Shown here: positions 1-7,234 of the stretch, in pieces
Numbering within the stretch: position 1 is the first letter of the stretch
How the letters are laid out: every line of letters begins with the position of its first letter
NCBI GenBank assembly: GCA_964353255.1
Contig: CAYGVJ010000054.1
Span: 1-33,899, forward strand
DNA length: 33,899 nucleotides
Source: VFZS01 sp964353255
GTDB lineage: Bacteria > Acidobacteriota > Terriglobia > Bryobacterales > Bryobacteraceae
Direction of reading: 5' to 3'
Made by a program: the position numbers and the translations under genes
Notes under the pieces: model-generated
Database searches by the model: none
Told to the model about the DNA's origin: nothing
What the model saw: only the letters and a program-made list of their open reading frames with translations

Positions 1-402
1 GAGTCTCACTCGTTGCAGCGCCGTGAAGTTGTTCTGGAACGACATGCCCGAACCGGCGCCGGCTACCCCCCCGGAATCTCCGGAACAGGCTACACCGTTA
101 CATACCGGGCAGACCCGACACGTGGGGTAGAGGCGCTCGCGCGCTCTTGCGAGCACGTCCCGCGCTGTGAGTGGTGTCGTGCCAGTGCCGGGCGCGCTTG
201 ACTGTACCGGTTGTTGCGCCGCGGCTCTCGTCGGCAGCACGACCTGGCTGACCAGGCCTCCGCCGCCCAGAAGCGCTGAGTTCCGCAACAGATTGCGCCG
301 GTTGAGATGGCCTCCATCCCCGGCAGGCCCTTCCCACGGGGGCGCGGGGGACTCCTCTACCTTATCGGGGTGGGCAGAAGTGCGATCCTTGTTCTTGTCC
401 AT
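1..402 (-). CDS. Tat-exported FMN-dependent alpha-hydroxy-acid oxidase/dehydrogenase, N-terminal part (runs off left edge)
   Basis: The minus strand is open from an ATG at 402 to the first base of the window, giving 134 residues with no stop. A GGAGAGAG Shine-Dalgarno sequence lies just upstream of the ATG. After a hydrophilic start of about 30 residues comes a Tat-like leader (NRRNLLRNSALLGGGG, then a hydrophobic run ending near TRAAA). The mature part begins with LTARDVLARARERLYPTC, the cysteine cluster CRVCPVCNGVAC and then GMSFQNNFTALQRVRL. That is the N-terminal signature I recognise from acidobacterial proteins annotated as alpha-hydroxy-acid oxidizing proteins (lactate oxidase/monooxygenase superfamily). 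The FMN-binding barrel and catalytic His/Arg lie outside the window, so the substrate cannot be named. Family assignment rests on N-terminal motif recognition only. Confidence 0.72.
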   Translation of the reverse strand, partial: MDKNKDRTSAHPDKVEESPAPPWEGPAGDGGHLNRRNLLRNSALLGGGGLVSQVVLPTRAAAQQPVQSSAPGTGTTPLTARDVLARARERLYPTCRVCPVCNGVACSGDSGGVAGAGSGMSFQNNFTALQRVRL

Positions 403-518
403 GGCTCTCTCCAGTCTTGGGCTTCGTCCAAGAACTATCATCCAGGGTTTTCGTTTTGGTCGCCTGGCCACCGTCGATTGTACGTCCGATGCGCGGCCAG
501 CATCACGGTCTTAAACGT

Positions 519-935
519 CTAACTGATCACGCCTTTGCGCACAGCGTAGAGAATCAGCTCGGGGACGCTGTGCAGGTTCAGTTTCTCCATCAGGTTGCCG
601 CGGTGCGTCTCCACCGTGTAAACGCTGAGATTGAGAAGGTTGGCGACGTCCTTGTTGCTCTTGCCCTCGGCCAACAACTGCAAGATCTCGCGCTCGCGGG
701 GCTTGACAACGCCGTCGTCCTGGACGGAGACGTGCAGCGCCCCCGCGTCGTGCCGCACGGTGACTCGGGCGCGGGCGGTCTGGACGCGCCGGATTGACCG
801 CTCGGCGTCGGCGGCCATGACAAGCATCAAGCCGACCAGGACACTGAAACCTGCCCAGAGAGGAACCCCGCGGGAGAGCGCGGCCCACCGGAGCCAACGA
901 AGCGGACTTTGTATTGGCGCTTCTGGATTCGCCAT
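519..935 (-). CDS. Membrane-tethered LuxR-type DNA-binding regulator without a receiver domain
   Basis: This 138-residue protein has one likely transmembrane helix at about residues 25-43 (PLWAGFSVLVGLMLVMAA). A short linker follows, then a complete LuxR/GerE helix-turn-helix at about 77-138. HTH hallmarks are visible: the PREREILQLLAEG start, SNKDVANLLNLSVYTVETHRGNLMEKL as the recognition unit, and a C-terminal helix. No phosphoacceptor receiver domain or ligand-binding domain is present, so the response-regulator label would be wrong. It is probably a transcription factor anchored at the inner membrane and controlled by membrane context or proteolysis, which is inference. It lies upstream of, and on the same strand as, the alpha-hydroxy-acid oxidase gene, 116 bp away, and may regulate it. 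The start at 935 is supported by a promoter-like sequence just upstream. Confidence 0.82.
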   Translation of the reverse strand: MANPEAPIQSPLRWLRWAALSRGVPLWAGFSVLVGLMLVMAADAERSIRRVQTARARVTVRHDAGALHVSVQDDGVVKPREREILQLLAEGKSNKDVANLLNLSVYTVETHRGNLMEKLNLHSVPELILYAVRKGVIS

Positions 936-965
936 GGCCAGGCGTCGCCGGACTTCTGCCGCTTC

Positions 966-995
966 ATGCTACTCCGGCGCGCAGTGCTGTGACAA
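966..995 (-). promoter_or_regulatory. Putative sigma70-type promoter of the LuxR-type gene
   Basis: On the minus strand TTGTCA (995-990) and TAGCAT (971-966) are separated by 18 bases and sit about 30 bases upstream of the ATG at 935. Both boxes match the sigma70 consensus reasonably. No experimental support is possible here. Confidence 0.4.
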
Positions 996-1057
996 GCTGA
1001 CCAACCCTCCGCGAGGTGCCGTAATCCGTCCGTAGCAAGCGGCTGCTTCGGTGAAGC

Positions 1058-1168
1058 GCCCGCTGTCGTAGCGGGCGGGTCCATGGGCTTGTCACCGGGC
1101 CGGTGAGCCAGCCGGGGAGCTGGCTCGCGGTCCAGGGGGACCGCCCTAGTGTGGGCCGTGGTAGGGCG
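1058..1168. repeat. Cluster of four adjacent hairpins in the intergenic region 936-1276
   Basis: The 341-bp intergenic region between the divergent LuxR-type gene and the secreted-protein gene holds four perfect stem sequences in a row. They are GCCCGCT/AGCGGGC (1058-1064/1070-1076), GAGCCAGC/GCTGGCTC (1105-1112/1119-1126), GCGGTCC/GGACCGC (1127-1133/1138-1144) and CGCCCTA/TAGGGCG (1142-1148/1162-1168). The third and fourth stems share bases 1142-1144 and so are mutually exclusive. No match to a riboswitch class is recognised. They may be REP-like repeats or a structured leader of the gene starting at 1277. A TATACT box at 1257-1262 lies close to that start. Confidence 0.55.
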
Positions 1169-1276
1169 GACGCCCACGTCTGCGTTCGGCCCCCTGGCCG
1201 AACTCTTTCCTACGGACGGATTACGCCAAGTGTGGGAAACGAACCGCAGCCGGGTGTATACTGGAACCTGCCCACA

Positions 1277-2245
1277 ATGTCACGCGCTGCTACCCTCCCC
1301 AAATGCCTCCTTCTCCTCGGGCCCTTGCTCGTGGAGCCCGTTCACGCGCTCATCGTCCCCTCAGACACTGTGTTCCCCTACGTTGTTGACGGCAGCGGAG
1401 TTGCCGGCTACAAACTCGGGACGTGCCTGGACGTCACGAACAAGGGGCCGAAGGCGAATGTGGAGATAAGCTCGTACCGGCCGGACGGAAGCCCATGGGA
1501 AATCCAGCTTGGCGGAAGCAAGGGCTCTGTTTTGAACCCGACGCTCGCCAGCGGCGCCACGTTCTCGGCCTGCACCCCGGGCCTTGGCGACCGCAGGGAA
1601 GGCTATCTTGCGCTGCGCTCGACCTCCAATCTCTCGGCGTATGCAACATACTATTCAAACTTCGCAGGCCAGCCCGTCATCTCCACGCCACCCTCGTTTG
1701 TCATGACTACCGGGACGTTCCGCGCCTCTGCAATAGGCAACCCGGACAGCTACAAGACGTTAGATGACTATCTTGCGCTCAGTCACACATCCTTTTCATG
1801 CGTAAACCCAAATAACTACGCAGTCACGCTCAGGTTCCAGCTCTACGATATGACGGGCAAGTTCCTTCAAGACATTTGGCTGTCTTTACCCGCCAACACG
1901 CAGGTTATAGATTCGCTCTCCAAAAGGACTGGGCTCACGAACTACGACGGCAGCGTGTTGGCCAGCGCGGGGGATGCGGGCAGCAAGCCGGCGAATTTCG
2001 CCTGTTATGTGTTGAGGCTTCAGAACGGGGGCTATGCCAATTCCCCCATTTCTCCCGGGCCGGTCTCGGACGGAACGACGAAGCTCACGCTCTACGAGCG
2101 CACGCTGGACGGTCTTCCCTCTCAGTTGCCTGCCACTTTGAGGGTGAGAATCAAAGGCAGGGAGTCCACTCTCATTCTCCGGCCTGACAGGGAGGGAAAA
2201 GCAGGCGCGGCTATCAGCCCTGAAGGCCAGCCCAGGCCTCAGTGA
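1277..2245 (+). CDS. Secreted protein of unknown function
   Basis: The open frame extends upstream to 1103, but the ATG at 1277 starts a clear signal peptide (MSRAATLPKCLLLLGPLLVEPVHA), so that start is preferred. The mature protein of roughly 300 residues is rich in beta-forming Ser, Thr and Tyr segments, with scattered cysteines (TCLDV, FSACTPG, FSCVNPN, NFACYV), and suggests an extracytoplasmic beta-sandwich. I do not recognise the family. The stop overlaps the next open frame by four bases (GTGA), so the two may be cotranscribed. Base composition in 1277-3426 looks somewhat less GC-rich than the flanking housekeeping genes. That would fit acquisition or relaxed selection, but I have not measured it. 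Confidence 0.7.
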   Translation: MSRAATLPKCLLLLGPLLVEPVHALIVPSDTVFPYVVDGSGVAGYKLGTCLDVTNKGPKANVEISSYRPDGSPWEIQLGGSKGSVLNPTLASGATFSACTPGLGDRREGYLALRSTSNLSAYATYYSNFAGQPVISTPPSFVMTTGTFRASAIGNPDSYKTLDDYLALSHTSFSCVNPNNYAVTLRFQLYDMTGKFLQDIWLSLPANTQVIDSLSKRTGLTNYDGSVLASAGDAGSKPANFACYVLRLQNGGYANSPISPGPVSDGTTKLTLYERTLDGLPSQLPATLRVRIKGRESTLILRPDREGKAGAAISPEGQPRPQ

Positions 2246-3426
2246 CGGTCATGCACATCGCCAGGCGCAGGAGAGGCCTCAGGGCGATTGACGGCGTCAT
2301 CGAAAGCGCCCGGTGTGTAAAGGTCAGGGACCTGAGTGGTCGCGAGGCTGAAACCTGCACACACCTGCGTTTGCCGCCAGCCTTATACAGCGAGTACGCA
2401 GCCTACGCCGATTCGGCCGGTCTTAGAACGATCCGTGCTGGACGAGAGGCCGTCTCCAAAGGAAATCATGAAGGCGCCTCTCTTGCGGCCTTGCCCGTTC
2501 TCTTCGGCAGCGAGGGCACGCAGTCGAGGCGGGGGTTCCTAAGGCGCGCGGGTCTTTTCGCTGCCGCATCAGCCGCATCAAGGGCGGAAGAGCCCGACAC
2601 CCGGCAGGTCCACGTCTCTGTGGACGCGAGGGATGCGGAGAGCGAGATGACGGTCATGGTCGAGGTGCCAGGCGGGCCGAAGTTCTACGACTTCAGGTGG
2701 AAGAAAACATACCCTGCCGGAACCTGGGGTGCGGAGGAGCTCAATGCATTCCTGATAGAAAGAAGCAGCGACGAGAAGGCGCCGTTTGACTACGGGCCGA
2801 ACCCGAACGCGCCGATTGAGTATGCAAGCTGGCGGTTCACGCCCGGGACAAAACCGATGGAGAAGCTGGCCTTCATGGACTGGATGCATAGCACTTATGT
2901 CAAGGAGGCGCGGAGAAATTTCAATCCCATAAACCCAATGCCGCCCGGGGAAACATGGCTCTGGGACCTGCCGGTGCGGATTTACCTCAACAGGGCGGAA
3001 GCGGGAGACGCATTTTACGAAGTGGGGAAGGAAGCGATGAGGCGCGTGAATGCCGCATACTCGCTTCTAGAGGAAGTTTGTCAGCTCAATGGCAGCAATA
3101 CATACGTCACATACCCTGAGGGGTCTGGAACAGATGCTTCAATTCCAAGACTATGGCTGGGGCCAGGGGTGTATAGAATTCGAATCAGTAAATTATCCAC
3201 ACCTAATGAAAGGCTTGTAGCAGCGTTTATAGTTGAGTTGTTCCATATACTCTTTACATCCGGTCAACACAGCCCAGCTAGGAACCATGTCATATACGCA
3301 GGTAGTGGGGGCGCAACATCCATCAGCCAAATGGAAAGCGACTCCCTCAGGGATTTGTACAGGCTTGACAGATTGCAGAAGCACGCCAACATGGACAATT
3401 ATGTCTTCCCGTCCTTCGGCCTGTGA
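2242..3426 (+). CDS. Tat-exported protein with a zincin-like C-terminal domain lacking the first zinc histidine; start uncertain
   Basis: The frame opens with GTG at 2242 inside the preceding gene's stop. A textbook Tat signal (SRRGFLRRAGLFAAASAASRA) lies about 95 residues inside it, so translation probably starts near 2468-2491. Candidates are TTG 2491 in frame, or ATG 2468, which has a good AAAGGA Shine-Dalgarno but is in another frame. The C-terminal half resembles matrixin-type metallopeptidases. A strand PVRIYLN is followed by a helix (EVGKEAMRRVNAAYSLLEE), then VELFH at residues 331-335 in the place of HExxH, a downstream His, and a closing helix SDSLRDLYRL like the LSADDIAALRALYG end of matrixins. 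The first histidine is valine, so an active zinc site is unlikely. It may be a binding protein or a decayed protease. The family call is inference from pattern. Confidence 0.6.
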   Translation: MTVMHIARRRRGLRAIDGVIESARCVKVRDLSGREAETCTHLRLPPALYSEYAAYADSAGLRTIRAGREAVSKGNHEGASLAALPVLFGSEGTQSRRGFLRRAGLFAAASAASRAEEPDTRQVHVSVDARDAESEMTVMVEVPGGPKFYDFRWKKTYPAGTWGAEELNAFLIERSSDEKAPFDYGPNPNAPIEYASWRFTPGTKPMEKLAFMDWMHSTYVKEARRNFNPINPMPPGETWLWDLPVRIYLNRAEAGDAFYEVGKEAMRRVNAAYSLLEEVCQLNGSNTYVTYPEGSGTDASIPRLWLGPGVYRIRISKLSTPNERLVAAFIVELFHILFTSGQHSPARNHVIYAGSGGATSISQMESDSLRDLYRLDRLQKHANMDNYVFPSFGL

Positions 3427-3601
3427 GGGAATGGACAGGCGCTCCAACGGACTGCTGGCAGTGGAATGTGAGGGTGCGCGGACAGCGGGCTCAAGCGCGC
3501 AGCGTCGCGCTAAGGTGCGCCCCACGGGAGCGCCGGTGAGTTGGCGTCTGGGTTCGGGCCGGCGCTACGCTTCGGGTTTGACTGGGTAGCCCGCCGGGAC
3601 A

Positions 3602-3624
3602 CACCAGTTTGGTGCATACTGGTG
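3602..3624. promoter_or_regulatory. Inverted repeat at the start of the RHH gene, probable autoregulatory operator
   Basis: CACCAGT (3602-3608) and ACTGGTG (3618-3624) form a perfect 7-bp inverted repeat with a 9-bp centre, ending two bases before the ATG at 3627. A CATACT box (3615-3620) sits inside it at the distance expected for a leaderless transcript. A ribbon-helix-helix dimer binding here would block its own promoter. Operator function is inferred from position and gene type. Confidence 0.5.
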
Positions 3625-3626
3625 AC

Positions 3627-3884
3627 ATGAGGTCTGCAAACAAGACTGTGCGGCAGAGCGTCAGCCTGCCGGCAAACGTCGCGGCGCAGGTGCGCAGGAT
3701 GGCAAGAGGGCGGCGGCTGAGTGCTAACCGTATGCTGGTCGAGCTGGTCGAGAACGGGATCGACGCGGAAAGGCGAAGGCAGCAGGAGTTCTTTGATCTT
3801 GCAGAGCGGTTCCGCAGGGCGAGCGACCTGGAAGAGACCAAGCGCCTGGGCGATGAACTGGGTCGCATGGTCTTTGGCAACTGA
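3627..3884 (+). CDS. Ribbon-helix-helix (CopG/Arc-type) DNA-binding protein, antitoxin-like
   Basis: The product is 85 residues from the ATG at 3627; TTG 3609 and GTG 3612 are upstream alternatives but lie inside the inverted repeat. The N-terminus TVRQSVSLPANVAAQVRRMARGRRLSANRM fits the ribbon-helix-helix pattern: a short beta strand with alternating polar residues (VRQSVSLP), helix A (ANVAAQVRRMARG) and helix B (SANRMLVELVENGI). The second half is a charged helix (ERRRQQEFFDLAERFRRASD), as in antitoxins that wrap a partner. The stop overlaps the next ATG by one base (TGATG), so the pair is translationally coupled. A two-gene toxin-antitoxin or related regulatory module is likely, with this gene first as antitoxins usually are. 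Confidence 0.75.
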   Translation: MRSANKTVRQSVSLPANVAAQVRRMARGRRLSANRMLVELVENGIDAERRRQQEFFDLAERFRRASDLEETKRLGDELGRMVFGN

Positions 3885-4129
3885 TGCCCAAGATCGAGAG
3901 TTGGGACATTCTGCCTCCCGGTGTCCGCCAGCATTTGATCGACCGGATGCGTGACCGGGCAATCAGTATCTCCGACCTCAATCAACTTCGTCTCTGGATC
4001 GAGTCGCGGCCGGATGTGCCAGAGGGTGACTGGCACAAGGACTTCGGTTCGTTTAAGATCTGCGGCCGCGGATCGTATCCGAAAACGTTCTTGCTTCGTG
4101 ACCAGGCGGCCAAGGGCGAGGCCCTCTGA
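3884..4129 (+). CDS. Small conserved-looking protein, partner of the RHH gene (possible toxin)
   Basis: This 81-residue protein starts at an ATG sharing one base with the stop of the RHH gene. Recognisable blocks are LPPGVRQHLIDRMRDR, ISISDLNQLRLWIESRPDVP and a C-terminal KDFGSFKICGRGSYPKTFL, which looks like a beta hairpin with conserved aromatic and basic residues. I have an impression of similar small proteins next to RHH genes in Acidobacteria but cannot name a characterised toxin family; it is not clearly RelE, PIN, MazF or BrnT. Toxin function is inferred from gene order, size and coupling only. About 170 bp without a gene follow (4130-4302). Confidence 0.6.
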   Translation: MPKIESWDILPPGVRQHLIDRMRDRAISISDLNQLRLWIESRPDVPEGDWHKDFGSFKICGRGSYPKTFLLRDQAAKGEAL

Positions 4130-4302
4130 CGAGATTGCACCCGAGTAGTTGCCCGCGCGCGAACAGCCGTGCAGTTCGCGGGCCGGCGGCAGGCTGAAAG
4201 CCCGACCCCACCTACTACCCGACAGCGCAGGCCTGAAATACCCTGTCGAGGCGAAAAACCGAGGGGCGCCCGCAAGCACCTTTTGATCAGGAGTAGAAGA
4301 CG

Positions 4303-5706
4303 ATGGCGCGAACACGCAACAGAATCCTGATCCTGGGCGGCGGAGTCCTGCTGGTTGGCCTGGTGGGTTCCTGGGCTTACTGGCGGGGCGGAGGAGCCTA
4401 CCAGTACCGGACAATGCCGGTTACGCGGGGCGATTTGAACCTCACGATCTCGGCCACCGGAACGCCGAACGCCGTGGTTACGGTGCAGGTCGGCACGCAG
4501 ATTTCGGGCATCATCCAGGCGCTGTACGCCGACTTCAACACGCGAGTCCAGAAGGGCCAGCTCGTCGCGCGTATCGACCCGACCATCTTTGAAGCGCGCG
4601 TCAACCAGGCGACGGCCAGCCTGGAGGCGGCACGCAGCGCGGTGGTCAACATGCGCGCCATGATCCAGAAAGCCACCGCCGAGGTGGCTGGCGCGAAGGC
4701 CGGGGTGGCCAGCGCGCAAGCCAACGTGGTGAAGGCGCGGGCGAGCGCCCAGGAAGAGAAGGTGAAGCTGGATCGGCGGGTCGCGCTGGTAAGTGAGGGT
4801 ATCCTGTCCAAAGAGGACCTGGACACCCAACAGGCGATCTACGACAGCGCCGCCGCCATGCTGGATGCGGCCCAGGCCGAAGAGCGGGCCGCGGCCCAGA
4901 ACGTGACCGCCGCCGAGGCCCAACTGGAAGTGGCGCAGACGCAACTGGCCTCCGCCGAGGCGCAGGTGCGGCAGAGCGAGGCCGCGCTAAAGCAGGCCCA
5001 GATCGACCTCGACCACACCTTCATCCGCGCCCCGGTGGACGGCGTCGTCGTGGCGCGCCGCGTGGACGTGGGCCAGACCGTGGCGGCCAGCCTTCAGGCG
5101 CCGACGCTGTTCGAAATCGCGCAGGACCTCACCAAGATGCAGGTGGACACCAACGTCTCCGAGGCCGATGTCGGCAGGGTCCAGCTCGGCCAGCGGACGA
5201 CGTTCTCCGTGGATGCCTACCCGGGCCAGTTCTTCCACGGGGAGGTGGTCGCCATCCGCAAGGCGCCGATCAACGTGCAGAACGTGGTCACCTACGACGT
5301 GGTGATCGCGGTGACGAATCCCGACCTGAGACTGTTCCCCGGCATGACCGCCAACGTGAGGATCCAGGTCGGGCGGCGCGGAGGGGTGCTAAAAGCGCCG
5401 AATGCCGCCCTGCGCTTCCGTCCACCCGACTCTGGGATGCAGGCAGCTCCGGCCACGCCGGCCGGGCGGGGCAACCGCCCGGCGGCCGAGCAGAAAGTAT
5501 GGGTGCTGGGCAAAGACGGCAAACCGCAGGCGGTGACGGTCACCACGGGCCTCACTGATGGCACATTTACCGAAATCACCGGAGGCGGCCTCCGGGAGCA
5601 GGATCCGGTGATCGTCGCCGCCCTGCTGCGAGCCGAGGCTTCCCGCTCCAGTGCGCCGGGCGCGCCGACGGGCGGGTCGTCCTTCGGCCGGGGACCGAGG
5701 TTCTAG
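4303..5706 (+). CDS. MacA/HlyD-family periplasmic adaptor of an efflux or export system
   Basis: The 467-residue product has an N-terminal membrane anchor at about residues 7-27 (RILILGGGVLLVGLVGSWAYW). It is followed by the first half of a lipoyl-like domain (GTQISGIIQALYADFNTRVQKGQLVARID), a long Ala/Glu-rich coiled-coil hairpin at about 95-235, the second lipoyl half with IRAPVDGVVVARRVDVGQTV, and a beta-barrel region. This is the architecture of MacA/RND-type membrane fusion proteins, which bridge an inner-membrane pump to an outer-membrane channel. The C-terminus is a Ser/Gly/Pro-rich tail. An AGGAG Shine-Dalgarno precedes the ATG. The next gene starts immediately after the stop codon, so the two form an operon. 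Confidence 0.9.
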   Translation: MARTRNRILILGGGVLLVGLVGSWAYWRGGGAYQYRTMPVTRGDLNLTISATGTPNAVVTVQVGTQISGIIQALYADFNTRVQKGQLVARIDPTIFEARVNQATASLEAARSAVVNMRAMIQKATAEVAGAKAGVASAQANVVKARASAQEEKVKLDRRVALVSEGILSKEDLDTQQAIYDSAAAMLDAAQAEERAAAQNVTAAEAQLEVAQTQLASAEAQVRQSEAALKQAQIDLDHTFIRAPVDGVVVARRVDVGQTVAASLQAPTLFEIAQDLTKMQVDTNVSEADVGRVQLGQRTTFSVDAYPGQFFHGEVVAIRKAPINVQNVVTYDVVIAVTNPDLRLFPGMTANVRIQVGRRGGVLKAPNAALRFRPPDSGMQAAPATPAGRGNRPAAEQKVWVLGKDGKPQAVTVTTGLTDGTFTEITGGGLREQDPVIVAALLRAEASRSSAPGAPTGGSSFGRGPRF

Positions 5707-6942
5707 ATGAGCAAACTACTGGCCAACGTGAGAATCGCCCTGAGCGCTTTGCGGGTGAACCGGCTGCGCTCGGCGCTGACCATGCTGGGCATCATCATTG
5801 GAGTGGCCGCGGTCATCGCCATGGTGGCGGTCGGCTCCGGCGCCAGGGTGCGGATCGAGGAACAGATCCGGAGCATCGGCAGCAACCTCATCATCGTCAT
5901 GTCGGGCAGCATCACCACCGGGGGCATGCGCCTGGGCAGCGGCGCGGGCCTCACGCTCACCGACGACGACAGCGCCGCCATCGGCGCGGAGTGCCCCTCG
6001 GTCGCGGCGGTTGCGCCGGTGGTCCGGGGCGGCGCCCAGGTGATGTACGGGAACAATAACTGGGCGACATCTATTCTAGGCACCACCCCCGACTACTTGA
6101 CCATCCGGGATTTGGCGGTCATCCAGGGGCAGCCGTTCGCCGTGCAGGAAGTGGACAGCGCCGCCAAAGTGGCCCTGCTGGGTGACACGGTGGTCAGAAA
6201 CCTGTTCGGCGACACCGATCCCGTCGGGCAGGTCTTCCGCATCCGCAACGTGCCTTTCACCGTGGCCGGCGTGCTGGCGCCCAAGGGACAAAGCCCCACC
6301 GGACAGGATCAGGACGACGTAATCCTGATTCCCATCAGCACGGCGAAGAAGAAGGTGCTGGGCGCCAGCCAGGCCAATGCGCGCTCGGTCGGAACCATCA
6401 TGGTGCAGGCGCGCGCCCCCGCCCTCATGCAAGCCGCGGTGGACGAGATCACCGCGCTGCTGCGCCAGCGCCACCATCTTCAGTCGAGCCAGGACGACGA
6501 TTTCACGGTCCGCAACCTTTCCGACGTGTTCGCCGCTCAGGAGGATTCCGCGCGCGTGATGGCCATCCTGCTGGGCGCGATTGCTTCGGTGTCGCTGCTG
6601 GTGGGGGGCATCGGCATCATGAATATCATGCTGGTGTCGGTGACCGAGCGGACCCGCGAAATCGGCTTGCGCAAGGCGATCGGCGCCAGGATGCGGGACG
6701 TTCTTCTGCAATTCCTGGTCGAAGCCGTCACGCTCTCGGCGCTGGGCGGCACGGTGGGCATCGCGGTCGGAATCGGCGCCTCGTCCCTGATCTCGTATTT
6801 CGCGCAATGGTCCACCCTGGTCAGTCCCGGAGCCATCCTGCTGGCCTTCGTCTTCTCGGGGGCGGTGGGCGTCTTTTTCGGCTACTACCCGGCGCGCAAG
6901 GCGGCCCTGCTGGATCCCATCGTGGCCCTGCGTTACGACTGA
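5707..6942 (+). CDS. MacB-type ABC transporter permease (MacB_PCD plus FtsX domains), no fused ATPase
   Basis: This 411-residue protein begins with a membrane helix (SALTMLGIIIGVAAVIAMVAVGSG). A periplasmic core domain follows, then the FtsX-type region with three further helices and the hallmark VGGIGIMNIMLVSVTERTRE IGLRKAIGA segment. This is the permease half of MacB; the usual N-terminal nucleotide-binding domain of MacB is absent, and no Walker A motif appears in the protein. The start codon follows the adaptor gene's stop without a gap. In many Acidobacteria the ATPase is a separate gene between or after these two, but none lies in the window, so energy must come from a protein encoded elsewhere or the system is incomplete. 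Substrates (macrolides, peptides, lipoproteins) cannot be told from sequence. Confidence 0.9.
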   Translation: MSKLLANVRIALSALRVNRLRSALTMLGIIIGVAAVIAMVAVGSGARVRIEEQIRSIGSNLIIVMSGSITTGGMRLGSGAGLTLTDDDSAAIGAECPSVAAVAPVVRGGAQVMYGNNNWATSILGTTPDYLTIRDLAVIQGQPFAVQEVDSAAKVALLGDTVVRNLFGDTDPVGQVFRIRNVPFTVAGVLAPKGQSPTGQDQDDVILIPISTAKKKVLGASQANARSVGTIMVQARAPALMQAAVDEITALLRQRHHLQSSQDDDFTVRNLSDVFAAQEDSARVMAILLGAIASVSLLVGGIGIMNIMLVSVTERTREIGLRKAIGARMRDVLLQFLVEAVTLSALGGTVGIAVGIGASSLISYFAQWSTLVSPGAILLAFVFSGAVGVFFGYYPARKAALLDPIVALRYD

Positions 6943-6955
6943 GGCCGGGCGCGGA

Positions 6956-7234
6956 TCAGAGGTCCCGCAAGAAGCGCCTCACCTGGTCGTGGTCTCCCAG
7001 GAACACGAAGGTGGCCGCATCCTCTCGCAGGAGAAACAGGGCGCGCAGGGCCAGCCCAATGCGGACTTCCCAGACGCCGCTCGGGTGGAGTTTCCGCAGG
7101 CCCGCTCCCCGGTAGGCATGGGGCTGCCGGAGCGCTGCCTGGAGCCCCAGCAGGACGCGGCACACTGCGGCACGCTCGTCCGGTGAGACCTCGGCCCAAG
7201 CGCGCAGGAAGCGCTCTGTCAGGGTGATGCTCAA
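6956..7234 (-). CDS. RelE/ParE-superfamily toxin
   Basis: The frame is open back to 7324, but the most plausible start is the TTG at 7234. It overlaps the stop of the upstream antitoxin by four bases (TTGA) and gives a 92-residue protein starting SITLTERFLRAW. The C-terminal half matches the RelE/YafQ-type toxin pattern: GLRKLHPSGVWEVRIGLALR as the basic central strands, RALFLLREDAATFVFLG, then HDQVRRFLRDL. Such toxins are ribosome-dependent mRNA interferases or gyrase inhibitors. Which applies here cannot be decided. It is encoded second in an operon with a Phd-like antitoxin and converges on the MacB-like permease gene, whose stop is 13 bp away. Confidence 0.8.
   Translation of the reverse strand: MSITLTERFLRAWAEVSPDERAAVCRVLLGLQAALRQPHAYRGAGLRKLHPSGVWEVRIGLALRALFLLREDAATFVFLGDHDQVRRFLRDL

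Noticed and set aside
1058..1168. Known riboswitch (c-di-GMP, cobalamin or SAM)
   Set aside because: The conserved core sequences of these classes were looked for by eye and not found.
3491..4414. Minus-strand 307-residue frame opposite the RHH pair
   Set aside because: It is antisense to two coupled small genes with family-like motifs and an operator, and its own translation shows no domain.
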